Below, one piece after another: positions 1 through 5,866 of a stretch of DNA of 5,866 bases; the stretch's first letter is position 1, and every line of letters begins with the position of its first letter. Location: NCBI GenBank assembly GCA_946061495.1, contig CAMGSV010000155.1:1-5866 (forward strand). The letters run 5' to 3'. A program made the translations under genes and the position numbers. The notes beneath the pieces were generated by a model. It did no database searches. It was not told the origin of the DNA and saw only the letters and a program-made list of their open reading frames with translations. The DNA comes from an uncultured Spirochaetales bacterium (GTDB lineage Bacteria > Spirochaetota > Spirochaetia > Treponematales > Treponemataceae).

Positions 1-1
1 A

Positions 2-103
2 AGCTATCTGCTTGAGTATTCAGATGACTGGCAGACTGAGCGTTGCTACATGAATACCAGTTCAATACAACTTCAAAAGGAGATTCTGTTTAACGCAGCA
101 TGA
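2..103 (+). CDS. C-terminal fragment of a probable IS256/Mutator-type transposase
   Basis: The reading frame is open from the left edge and ends at a TGA at 101-103, giving 33 visible residues; the start lies outside the window. The visible part contains LLEYSDDWQTERCYM, which resembles the tail seen in many IS256-family (Mutator) transposases: a hydrophobic stretch, an acidic-W-Q segment, then an R-x-Y-M/L motif before a short polar end. The DDE catalytic residues would lie upstream and cannot be checked. A sequence resembling an IS256-type terminal repeat lies about 35-60 bases downstream, where the right end of such an element should be. Both points are recalled family resemblance rather than a database match. 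The fragment could instead be the end of an unrelated gene. Base composition is more AT-rich than in the neighbouring repair genes, which fits a mobile element. Confidence 0.42.
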   Translation, partial: SYLLEYSDDWQTERCYMNTSSIQLQKEILFNAA

Positions 104-136
104 TGGTTTTTTGACTTTTTTCTAGGAACGAAATTG

Positions 137-164
137 CGAACAAAACTTGACACAATCGCTCCCT
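137..164. mobile_element. Possible right terminal inverted repeat of an IS256-type element
   Basis: The stretch ACAAAACTTGACACAATCG followed by CTCCC resembles the right ends of IS256-family elements, which commonly read like ACAAAACTTGACAC and end a few bases later. It lies 34-61 bases after the transposase-like stop codon, a normal distance. The left end is outside the window, so the repeat pair and the 8-9 base target duplication cannot be verified and the exact boundary is uncertain. The TTGACA-like core could also serve as an outward -35 element, but I see no good -10 at the right spacing. Confidence 0.3.
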
Positions 165-348
165 TTGGTGGAGAAAACCGTTCGCGATAGGTTCTCTGGT
201 TTTGCCCACAGGTTTGTCTCCGCCTTCATCTCAAGGGGAAGGACTGCTTCGCCCCTGTCAACAACAACAGTGTCGTTGCGTTGCTACACTTTTTGCAGCG
301 AAAAATACAGAAGCTCGAGGTGCAACTGCTGCGTGCTGCTACCTGGGG
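165..348. other. Intergenic stretch without a supported gene
   Basis: This lies between the putative insertion-sequence end and the sbcC stop codon. Short open frames here have no ribosome binding site and no recognisable protein features. It contains several weak inverted repeats. AAAACC (174-179) pairs with GGTTTT (198-203). AGGGGAAG (234-241) pairs with CTT and CCCCT (248-256), with a two-base bulge. AGGTGCA (318-324) pairs with TGC and ACCT (337-344), with a one-base bulge. Any of these could slow transcription leaving sbcC on the minus strand, but none is followed closely by a clear T-tract in that direction. Confidence 0.5.
269..294 (+). terminator. Weak possible terminator, plus strand
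   Basis: AGTGT (269-273) can pair with ACACT (286-290), with a 12-base loop, and is followed directly by a run of Ts ending at 294. This has the layout of an intrinsic terminator for transcripts coming from the insertion-sequence side, and would protect sbcC from antisense read-through. The stem is only five base pairs and not GC-rich, so it may be chance. Confidence 0.22.
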
Positions 349-3300
349 CTAGCCCTCCACAATCGTGACGCTGGAGCCGGTGGTGGTCTTGAGCACCTCT
401 AGGCGGCTGGGAATGCGGGACTGCATCTCCGTCACGTGGGAGATGACACCGACGCAGCGGCCCTCACGAATTTCCTCCAGTATGGCCATGGCCTTGTCCA
501 GAGAGCCGGGGTCCAGGGAGCCGAAGCCCTCGTCGATGAACAGGGACTGGAGGGAGATGCCGCCCCACCTGCTGGACACCACGTCGGTGAGGGCCAGGGC
601 CAGGCTGATGGATACCATGAAGGTCTCGCCGCCGGAGAGGGTGGAGCAGGGCCGCCGTTTTCCGGTGTAGGAGTCCAGAATCTCCAGGTCAAGTCCCTTT
701 GCTCCATTGCCGGCCTTCTCCTGGATGAAGTGGAGAGTGTAGCGGCCCTCGCTGATTCGCTGCAGACGACCGTTGGCGCAGGCTACAATCTGGTCCAGGT
801 AGACGCCCAGAATCCAGGTGGTGAGGGCCAGCTTCTTGGGGTTTTTGTCCGAGATGTGGGTGAAAAGCTGGCTGCTCAGGTGTGCCTTCCGCTGTGCGGC
901 CTGCCGCCGCTCCTCCAGCTCCTTCCACCGTTCTATTCTGGTGCGGGCCTCTTCCAGCTGGTGGAAGGCCGTCTTGTATGTGTCCTCCAGCGCTGCCAGC
1001 TGCATCTGAATGTGGCGGCCTTCGGCCTGGAGGTGGGCCAGCCTTCCTTGAGCCTCCTCCTTGGTGCCGGAGAGCCGCCTTCCGATTTCCTCCACCTGGG
1101 TTTTCAGGCGGGTCAGCTCCTCCTGCCACGCCTCAATGGCGGCTCTCAGCCGGTGGACCTCCTCCTGGCTCAGGTAGGCTGCCAAGGCCTCCTCGGTTGA
1201 GGTGAAGCCCGCTTCCTGGAGGCTGGCCTCCATTTGCCTCCGTGCCTCCCTCTCCTCCTGCTGGCATCGGTCCAGCTGGGCAGTCCGCTCCTGGAGGCGG
1301 GCCTGCTCCTGGCTGTGGCTCTGACGGATGGAGTCCAGCTGCTGGTCGAACTGGTTCATGGAGCCCAGGGCCGTTTTCAGCCAGCGGCTGAGAGCCATGT
1401 GTGTTTCCGCCGCTGTGGGCTGGTGAAATCCCGCCTCCCTGGCAGTGTCCAGTGCCTGCTGGACGCTGGCCTCCTTCGCCTGGATGTGCCCTTCCATAGT
1501 GGCCAGCTCCTGCTGGAGGCTGCTGCACTGCCGCTGCAATGGCTCCTGCTGGTGGCGGCATGATTCCAGCTCCGTGCCCAGCTCCTCCTTCCTGCCGATG
1601 CTCTGGCGGAGGTCTGCAATGCTCCGTTCCAGCTGCTCCTTTTGCTGCTGGATGCCTTCCAGCTGCTCCTCCAGCTGGGGGATGGACTGATGGGGGCACT
1701 GGGGGGAACGGGAGGACTGCTGCTGGAGCAGCTGCTCCAGTGCGCCCTCTTCCCGGGAGCTTTCCATGACGGTGCTGTTCCGTTGCTGCTCCAGCTGACG
1801 GAGGGTTTCCTGCAGCTGTTCCAGTTGGGGCTGTTGGGGGAGCTGCTGGTGGGACGTGGCGGGCCTGTCCGGCAGGTGGTGGCTGGTGGAGCCACAGACG
1901 GGGCAGGGCGTACCCGGCTGGAGGGTGGCTGCCAGAAGCTGGGCCATGTTCTGTTCCCGCAGGGACTCAAGGTGCTGCTGCTGGCGGTGGAATTCCTGCT
2001 GGATGGACTGGGCCTTCTGGCGAGCATTTTCCACCACCTGCTGTTGAGCGATGATGTTTTCTTGCAGGGAAAGCTCCTCCCTGGCATTGGCGAGGCTCGT
2101 CTTGCACTCCTGTTCCTGGCTGGACAGGAGGTTCTGCTGCTGGAGCAGGGAGTCCAGGTCCTGGATGGACACCTGCTGGAGCTGGCTCAGCGCCACCTCC
2201 AGCTCAACCTGTCTTGTCGCCAGGGACTCCTGTTGCCGCTGGAGCTTGGTGAGTTCGTCCGTGATGAGCTCCTTCCTTTGGGTGAGATGATGGAGCTCCC
2301 CCTCCGTCTCCAGGCCACGGGCCAGCTCCTGTTCCAGTAGCAGGTTCTTGCTGTGGCTTTCCCGCAGCTGTTGGATGGCTGGCTCCTGCTGCTGCAGTCG
2401 CTCCTTCTCCGTCTCCAGCTCCTTCAAGGCGGCGGTGGTAAGGTCCAGCTGGGATTGGACGGCAGCACGGTCCCGGAGGGTCTTCTGGTGGGATTGAATC
2501 TGTGCGTGGACCGGCGCAGCCCGTTCTGCCAGGCTGATGTGCTGCCGCTGCCGTTGCACCGTATCTTCACTGCTGATGTGGAGCTCCAGCTTTGACACCA
2601 ATGCCTCGTGGGACAGAAAATCCTTCAGCTGCTGGCTACAGGCTTGGATTTCCACGGAGATGCCTGTCTGCTTTTCCGTCAGCTGGTTCCGCTGGTTCTG
2701 AGAGTCCCGCAGAAGCTGCTGGTATTGGAGGAGGATATCCTCCTGCTGCTGGAGGTCAAAGTCACCGAAGCCTTGAAGCTGGGTTTCCATGAGCCGCAGC
2801 CTGCTGGAATCCTCGTTGCTTCTGGCCTTGATGGCCTCCATGAGCCGCTCATATCCATCCAGCGGAAAGAGCTTCATGAGGGTTTCCCGCCGCTGGTTGG
2901 AATTCTGCTTGAGGAACTCGGCGAATTCCCCCTGGGGCAGGATGATGATGCGGGCGAATTCATCCACAGTGAGTCCCAGCAGGTCTGCCAGGGTGGTGTC
3001 GGCCTCCCTCTTCTGGCTGCTGAGGAGTTGGAGGCTGTCCCCATCCGTGCGGTATACCTCCACAGATTCTGGCTTGGTGGTTGTCTTGCCGTTTTTGTTG
3101 ATGCACTCCCTGGGAAGCTCCCGCCGAACCTGGTAGCACTGGTCCTGCAGCTGGAAGGTGAAGGTGATGACCGCCTCCTCATCCGGCGGGGCAAAGTCGG
3201 AGCGGATCCTTGCACCGCTCACCTGGGAATGGGAGCCCGAGAGCTTGCCGTAGAGGGCGTAGGTGATGGCGTTGAAGATGGTGGACTTTCCGGCGCCCGT

Positions 3301-3399
3301 CTTTCCGCAGATCAGGAACATGTCTGCCAGCTGGGTGAAGTCGATGGACTGGCACCTGAAGGGGCCGATGTTCTGCAGGTGCAGCAGGAGAGGCTTCAT
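349..3399 (-). CDS. sbcC: SbcC, ATPase subunit of the SbcCD nuclease
   Basis: SbcC is the Rad50-like SMC-type ATPase that pairs with SbcD to open DNA hairpins and process blocked or broken ends in the cytoplasm. The protein is 1,016 residues, normal for the family. In order it shows: Walker A GKTGAGKS at residues 32-39; the Q-loop in ILPQGEFAEF (Gln156); a long coiled coil from about 190 to 850; the zinc hook CPVC at 499-502, near mid-coil, through which two SbcC molecules join; the ABC signature LSGGE at 921-925; Walker B LFIDE with Asp956 and Glu957; the D-loop GSLD to 963; and the switch histidine His988. The ATG overlaps the sbcD stop as ATGA. GGAGG (3407-3411) lies seven bases upstream inside the end of sbcD, so translation is probably coupled and stoichiometric. 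The coiled coil is unusually rich in glutamine: about 64 of residues 201-530 by direct count. Confidence 0.97.
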   Translation of the reverse strand: MKPLLLHLQNIGPFRCQSIDFTQLADMFLICGKTGAGKSTIFNAITYALYGKLSGSHSQVSGARIRSDFAPPDEEAVITFTFQLQDQCYQVRRELPRECINKNGKTTTKPESVEVYRTDGDSLQLLSSQKREADTTLADLLGLTVDEFARIIILPQGEFAEFLKQNSNQRRETLMKLFPLDGYERLMEAIKARSNEDSSRLRLMETQLQGFGDFDLQQQEDILLQYQQLLRDSQNQRNQLTEKQTGISVEIQACSQQLKDFLSHEALVSKLELHISSEDTVQRQRQHISLAERAAPVHAQIQSHQKTLRDRAAVQSQLDLTTAALKELETEKERLQQQEPAIQQLRESHSKNLLLEQELARGLETEGELHHLTQRKELITDELTKLQRQQESLATRQVELEVALSQLQQVSIQDLDSLLQQQNLLSSQEQECKTSLANAREELSLQENIIAQQQVVENARQKAQSIQQEFHRQQQHLESLREQNMAQLLAATLQPGTPCPVCGSTSHHLPDRPATSHQQLPQQPQLEQLQETLRQLEQQRNSTVMESSREEGALEQLLQQQSSRSPQCPHQSIPQLEEQLEGIQQQKEQLERSIADLRQSIGRKEELGTELESCRHQQEPLQRQCSSLQQELATMEGHIQAKEASVQQALDTAREAGFHQPTAAETHMALSRWLKTALGSMNQFDQQLDSIRQSHSQEQARLQERTAQLDRCQQEEREARRQMEASLQEAGFTSTEEALAAYLSQEEVHRLRAAIEAWQEELTRLKTQVEEIGRRLSGTKEEAQGRLAHLQAEGRHIQMQLAALEDTYKTAFHQLEEARTRIERWKELEERRQAAQRKAHLSSQLFTHISDKNPKKLALTTWILGVYLDQIVACANGRLQRISEGRYTLHFIQEKAGNGAKGLDLEILDSYTGKRRPCSTLSGGETFMVSISLALALTDVVSSRWGGISLQSLFIDEGFGSLDPGSLDKAMAILEEIREGRCVGVISHVTEMQSRIPSRLEVLKTTTGSSVTIVEG

Positions 3400-4553
3400 C
3401 TTGTTTCCTCCAGAATTTGGTTGAACAGCTCCAGCTCCTCTGGAAAGTCGGGGGGAAGCTGCTGGTAGATGTCCTTCATGAAGGCCTCAAAGATTTCTGC
3501 GGTGGGCAGGCTGCTTTCCCCCACCTGCTGGATCAGCTGCCGCCGCTCCTCCATAGTTCCTGAGCTGGAGTTGGCCACCGCCCTGTCCTGCCGATAGGAC
3601 AGCAGCAGGGGATACTGGCTGCGCAGCAGGTCCATGGGGTTTTCCTTCAGCGTTGCGTCGGTGGAGGAGATCTCCAGATAGGAGTCCCGGTACTGGCGGT
3701 ATCGTCCCTCCTGGTCCCGGTAGAATTCCTCGAAGCTGCCCTCCAGCCGGTGGACGGGATGGAGGGGGGTGACGGGAATTCTGGTGACGGCGGCCTGCTG
3801 CCCCGGCTGCAGCTCCACCTGGAGGAAGCAGTTTTCGTTACCCGTCTCGCTGAAGGAGTAGGCCAGGGGTGAGCCGGAGTACCAGATGTTTGTGCCGCCG
3901 GGATTCTGGCAGCGGTGGAGGTGGCCCAAGGCCACGTAGTCGAACCGGGAGAGAAGGCTGCCCTCCACCAGCTCCGCCGTGCCCACAAAGACCCGCTCGG
4001 AGTCGCAGCTTGTGCCGCCCTGGGTGAACAGGTGGGCTGCCAGCACCTTTGCCAGCCGGGGATGGTGGGTCTGGTGGTAGTCCAGAATCTGGGCGATGGC
4101 GGATTGGGCCATCTGCTGCTGGTGGGTCTGGCCGTCGCCCAAAAAATTGGGGTTCATGAAGGCCAGGGGATAGAGGGCCACGTGGTCGATGATGATGGGA
4201 TTTGTCATGTCCTGGTTGCTGGTGGCGATGTGGATGTTCTGGTGCTTCAGCAGTTGGGATGCAAAGGCGAGTCGGCTGGGGGAGTCGTGGTTGCCGCTGA
4301 TGATGACAATGTGCAGCTGGGGCATTGTTTGTCGCAGGCTGGTGAGGAAGGAGCCAAAAAGCTCCACGGCCTCCGGGGATGGAACGGCCCGGTCGTACAC
4401 GTCTCCGGCGATGACCAGCGCCTGGTAGGGATTGGCGGAATCGCTGGTGAGTTCCTGTGTCAGCTGCTCCAGCAGGTGCTGCTGGTCCTGGATGAGGGAT
4501 CGCTCGTAGAAGGTCTTTCCCAGATGCAAGTCTCCCGTGTGAAGGAATTTCAT
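3396..4553 (-). CDS. sbcD: SbcD, nuclease subunit of the SbcCD complex
   Basis: SbcD is the Mre11-like manganese-dependent phosphoesterase of SbcCD, with double-strand exonuclease and hairpin endonuclease activity. With the start chosen here it is 385 residues, typical of bacterial SbcD. The metal-binding motifs are all present: GDLHLG (Asp8, His10), GDVYDRA (Asp51), GNHDSP (Asn88, His89), the AAH motif (His174) and GHLH (His211, His213). The C-terminal part, from about 265, fits the capping and SbcC-binding region. The start at 4553 was chosen because MKFLHTGDLHLG matches the usual SbcD N-terminus. The frame stays open up to 4700, but the extra 49 residues do not look like any part of SbcD. 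No Shine-Dalgarno sequence precedes the chosen ATG, which is odd beside the strong ones of sbcC and nfo. It is the first gene of a two-gene operon with sbcC. Confidence 0.95.
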   Translation of the reverse strand: MKFLHTGDLHLGKTFYERSLIQDQQHLLEQLTQELTSDSANPYQALVIAGDVYDRAVPSPEAVELFGSFLTSLRQTMPQLHIVIISGNHDSPSRLAFASQLLKHQNIHIATSNQDMTNPIIIDHVALYPLAFMNPNFLGDGQTHQQQMAQSAIAQILDYHQTHHPRLAKVLAAHLFTQGGTSCDSERVFVGTAELVEGSLLSRFDYVALGHLHRCQNPGGTNIWYSGSPLAYSFSETGNENCFLQVELQPGQQAAVTRIPVTPLHPVHRLEGSFEEFYRDQEGRYRQYRDSYLEISSTDATLKENPMDLLRSQYPLLLSYRQDRAVANSSSGTMEERRQLIQQVGESSLPTAEIFEAFMKDIYQQLPPDFPEELELFNQILEETR

Positions 4554-4559
4554 AGAACC

Positions 4560-4588
4560 AATATACTGAAAAAAATTGATGGGGAAAA
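4560..4588 (-). promoter_or_regulatory. Candidate sbcD promoter, abutting the start codon
   Basis: On the minus strand TATATT (4565 down to 4560) is a good -10 hexamer, with a poor -35 match TTTTCC (4588 to 4583) at a 17-base spacing. The -10 ends six bases before the sbcD ATG, so transcription would begin at or next to the start codon and give a message with little or no leader. This would explain the missing ribosome binding site. The weak -35 keeps confidence low. Confidence 0.3.
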
Positions 4589-4620
4589 GGGCTGCCCCGC
4601 CCTGCACCAGTGGCATGTTC

Positions 4621-4649
4621 TTGACCTGGACTCCTCCACGGAATAGAAT
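4621..4649 (+). promoter_or_regulatory. Predicted sigma-70 promoter of nfo
   Basis: TTGACC (4621-4626) and TAGAAT (4644-4649) each match the consensus at five of six positions and are separated by the ideal 17 bases. The transcript should begin near 4656, leaving a leader of about 58 bases before the GTG start of nfo. The promoter overlaps the upstream region of the divergent sbcD gene, so regulator binding here could affect both units. Confidence 0.65.
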
Positions 4650-4658
4650 GGAAGTCAA

Positions 4659-4672
4659 TCCCCCAAGGGGGA
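4659..4672. repeat. Inverted repeat TCCCCC-AA-GGGGGA in the nfo leader
   Basis: A perfect 6-base inverted repeat around two central bases lies about four bases after the predicted nfo transcription start. As DNA it could be an operator placed to block promoter escape. As RNA it would form a short GC hairpin near the 5' end of the message; the two innermost C-G pairs would have to open to make the loop. The TCCC half could also pair with GGGA of the nfo ribosome binding site (4702-4705). Which of these applies, if any, cannot be told from sequence. Confidence 0.5.
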
Positions 4673-4701
4673 GCGTATAGCTGGATATTTCCAAAGTCAC
4701 C

Positions 4702-4707
4702 GGGAGG
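4702..4707 (+). promoter_or_regulatory. Ribosome binding site of nfo, deciding a GTG start
   Basis: GGGAGG lies six bases before the GTG at 4714, the optimal spacing. No in-frame ATG occurs near the conserved N-terminus, and the following TTG at 4717 would be spaced less well and would shorten the conserved MLxIGxH opening. GTG is therefore the best start. Confidence 0.8.
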
Positions 4708-4713
4708 TTTGTT

Positions 4714-5553
4714 GTGTTGCATATCGGTTGTCATCTTTCGTCGTCAAAGGGCTTTGCCGCTATGGGGGACATGGCCCTATCCATCGGTGCGGACACCTTT
4801 GCTTTTTTCACTCGGAATCCTCGTGGCGGCGCTGCCAAGGCGGCGGACCCAAAGGATGCCTCGGCCCTGATGGACCGGTGCCGTGACAGGGGCTTTGCCC
4901 GGCTGGTGGCCCATGCTCCCTACACCATGAACCTATGCTCCGCCGATGCCGGCCTGCGGGAGTTCGCCTGCACCATGATGAAGGATGACCTGGCCCGCAT
5001 GGAGCTGATTCCCGGCAACTACTACAACTTCCATCCGGGAAGCCACACGGGCCAGGGTGTGGAGACGGGAATCGGGTTCATCGCCGCCGCTCTGAACCAG
5101 ACCCTTCCCCTGGCGGAGCACACCACGGTGCTGCTGGAGACCATGGCGGGCAAGGGGTCCGAAATCGGGCGGAGCTTCCAGGAGCTGCGGGACATCATCG
5201 ACCGGGTGGAGGAGCCGTGGCGGGGGCGTCTGGGAGTCTGCATGGACACCTGTCATCTCCACGACGCCGGCTACGACATCATCAATGACCTGGAGGGGGT
5301 GCTGACCCAGTTCGACAAGGAGATTGGCTTGGAGCGGCTTCGAGCCTGCCACCTGAACGACAGCATGAATCCTGGGGGAAGCCGCAAGGACCGCCACGCA
5401 CGGATTGGGGAGGGCCACATCGGACTGGAGGCCCTGGTGCGGGTGGTGAGCCATCCGGTGCTGCGGGACCTGCCCTTTGTGCTGGAGACCCCCAACGAGC
5501 TTCCCGGCTATGCCGCCGAAATCAAGCTGCTGCGGGAGCGGAGAGGGGAGTGA
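4714..5553 (+). CDS. nfo: Endonuclease IV (deoxyribonuclease IV, AP endonuclease)
   Basis: Nfo cuts the DNA backbone 5' to abasic sites and removes blocking groups from 3' ends in base-excision repair, using a cluster of three zinc ions in a TIM barrel. The 279-residue length is normal. All nine metal ligands known from E. coli Nfo can be matched: His67, His107, Glu142, Asp178, His181, His213, Asp226, His228 and Glu258. They sit in the family signatures NFHPGSH, LLETMAGKGSEIG, GVCMDTCH...AGYD and DRHARIGEGHIG. Translation starts at a GTG with GGGAGG six bases upstream. The N-terminus MLHIGCHLSSSKG is the usual opening for the family. The gene is divergent from sbcDC across 160 bases and appears to be transcribed alone, since the next gene has its own predicted promoter. 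The wording of the sequence reminds me of Nfo proteins from anaerobic Clostridia, but that is memory rather than an alignment. Confidence 0.97.
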   Translation: MLHIGCHLSSSKGFAAMGDMALSIGADTFAFFTRNPRGGAAKAADPKDASALMDRCRDRGFARLVAHAPYTMNLCSADAGLREFACTMMKDDLARMELIPGNYYNFHPGSHTGQGVETGIGFIAAALNQTLPLAEHTTVLLETMAGKGSEIGRSFQELRDIIDRVEEPWRGRLGVCMDTCHLHDAGYDIINDLEGVLTQFDKEIGLERLRACHLNDSMNPGGSRKDRHARIGEGHIGLEALVRVVSHPVLRDLPFVLETPNELPGYAAEIKLLRERRGE

Positions 5554-5568
5554 GCAAATCGTCCAGAA

Positions 5569-5620
5569 CATATCGTGGATAGGTGTTGATTTGTAACTGA
5601 TATGGATTTTTATGTATTTT
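5569..5620 (+). terminator. Weak possible terminator of nfo
   Basis: CATATC (5569-5574) pairs with GATATG (5599-5604), and the second arm is followed by T-rich sequence (5607-5620). The loop of 24 bases is large and the stem is AT-rich, so this is a poor intrinsic terminator. It is the only candidate between nfo and the next gene. Confidence 0.2.
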
Positions 5621-5631
5621 TATGATATACT
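5603..5631 (+). promoter_or_regulatory. Predicted extended -10 promoter of the lipoprotein gene
   Basis: TATACT (5626-5631) is preceded by TGA (5623-5625), giving the TGnTATACT form of an extended -10 element, which can work with a weak -35. The matching -35 at a 17-base spacing is TGGATT (5603-5608), a poor match. The transcript would begin near 5638, giving a leader of about 31 bases with GGAGG at 5658-5662, six bases before the ATG. Two copies of ATTTTTATG (5606-5614 and 5616-5624) lie one helical turn apart within the promoter. Confidence 0.6.
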
Positions 5632-5668
5632 GTTTGGTAGCTTTAACAAAGCAAATTGGAGGTTTAGA

Positions 5669-5866
5669 ATGATTCTGAGAAAGGCAATGTTGGCGGTGGT
5701 GGCCGCATCGTTTATTTTTGTTGGTTGTGCCTCGAACAAAGATCCAGAGCCAAAGGAACTGTCTGGACAGGTTAAGACCGAGGTTTTGGAGCACAAGGGA
5801 TCTGCTCTTGGGGTGAATCAGCTGCCGGTTTGGGTGGAGACCTACATTTCCGAGGGAATTCTGGGA
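5669..5866 (+). CDS. Predicted lipoprotein, N-terminal part (3' end outside window)
   Basis: Sixty-six codons are visible from an ATG with GGAGG six bases upstream; the gene continues past the right edge. The N-terminus is a lipoprotein signal peptide: basic residues at 4-5 (Arg, Lys), a hydrophobic core at about 7-18, and a lipobox-like FVGC with the lipid-modified Cys at residue 20. A charged linker follows (SNKDPEPKE). The mature protein then reads LEHKGSALGVNQLPVWVETY (residues 41-60). This hydrophobic-PxWV pattern reminds me of a group of spirochaete (Treponema/Sphaerochaeta) lipoproteins of unknown function, so it probably sits on a membrane surface facing the periplasm or exterior. No function can be assigned. 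The codons use more A and T in third positions (for example TTT, GTT, AAA, CTT) than nfo or sbcDC, so it may have a different expression level or origin. Confidence 0.75.
   Translation, partial: MILRKAMLAVVAASFIFVGCASNKDPEPKELSGQVKTEVLEHKGSALGVNQLPVWVETYISEGILG

Noticed and set aside
147..402. Short plus-strand open frames between the insertion-sequence end and sbcC
   Set aside because: They have no ribosome binding site, overlap each other in different phases and run into the sbcC coding region; their products look like translated non-coding DNA.
436..1200. Long plus-strand open frame (254 codons) antisense to sbcC
   Set aside because: It lies opposite well-supported sbcC coding sequence, has no matching promoter or known motif, and is expected from GC-rich codon bias. 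The same applies to the plus-strand frames at 1642-2340 and 2608-3468.
1200..2800. Possible tandem repeat array of CAGCTG/CTCCAGCTG-like words
   Set aside because: The words have no fixed period and are explained by Leu-Gln and Gln-Leu-Glu coding in the SbcC coiled coil; no CRISPR-like spacing is present.
3915..4646. 243-codon plus-strand open frame antisense to sbcD
   Set aside because: It is the reverse complement of the conserved SbcD phosphoesterase domain and shows no protein-like motif of its own; it also runs through the predicted nfo promoter.
4554..4700. 49-residue N-terminal extension of SbcD
   Set aside because: The chosen ATG at 4553 matches the standard SbcD N-terminus. The upstream ATG at 4616 has its nearest GGAGG about 15 bases away, too far, and the extension covers the nfo promoter region.
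3838..4734. 298-codon minus-strand frame overlapping sbcD in another phase
   Set aside because: Its product is a low-complexity Pro/Gly/His/Arg-rich frame-shifted reading of sbcD and its upstream region.
5566..5577. Possible LexA-type SOS box (GAAC ATAT CGTG)
   Set aside because: Only the first half-site matches GAAC-N4-GTTC, and it lies just after the nfo stop codon.
5522..5794. 90-codon minus-strand frame between nfo and the lipoprotein gene
   Set aside because: It overlaps the end of nfo and the lipoprotein signal peptide on the opposite strand, and the plus-strand reading has a promoter, ribosome binding site and lipobox.

Overview
This 5,866-base window is mostly a DNA-repair locus from a GC-rich bacterium. 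Its core is a divergent pair of units. On the minus strand, sbcD and sbcC overlap by four bases and encode the SbcCD (Mre11/Rad50-type) nuclease. On the plus strand, nfo encodes endonuclease IV. All three proteins are recognisable from intact catalytic motifs and family-typical lengths. I see no frameshift or missing key residue in them.

Layout from left to right. Bases 2-103 hold the last 33 codons of a plus-strand gene, probably an IS256/Mutator-type transposase. A possible terminal inverted repeat of that element follows at about 137-164. Bases 165-348 hold no gene I can support, only weak hairpins. sbcC (349-3399) and sbcD (3396-4553) run leftwards. The 160-base gap 4554-4713 carries a good sigma-70-type promoter for nfo, an inverted repeat just after its predicted transcription start, and a GGGAGG ribosome binding site before a GTG start. 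nfo occupies 4714-5553. An AT-rich gap with its own predicted promoter leads to the start of a lipoprotein gene at 5669, which runs off the window.

How the genes work together: SbcCD opens DNA hairpins and trims protein-blocked or broken ends. Nfo cuts at abasic sites and removes 3'-blocking groups. Both clean up damaged ends so that repair can continue, so a shared divergent control region is plausible, though nothing here proves co-regulation.

Organism: the evidence is GC-rich coding sequence, strong GGAGG-type ribosome binding sites, an Nfo that reads like those of anaerobic Clostridia, and a lipoprotein that reminds me of spirochaete surface proteins (such as Treponema or Sphaerochaeta). 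I would place it as an anaerobe from Spirochaetota or Bacillota and cannot separate them. I found no convincing new biological system. The points most worth a second look are the apparent lack of a ribosome binding site for sbcD, the inverted repeat in the nfo leader, the very glutamine-rich SbcC coiled coil, and the compositional change at both edges of the repair block.
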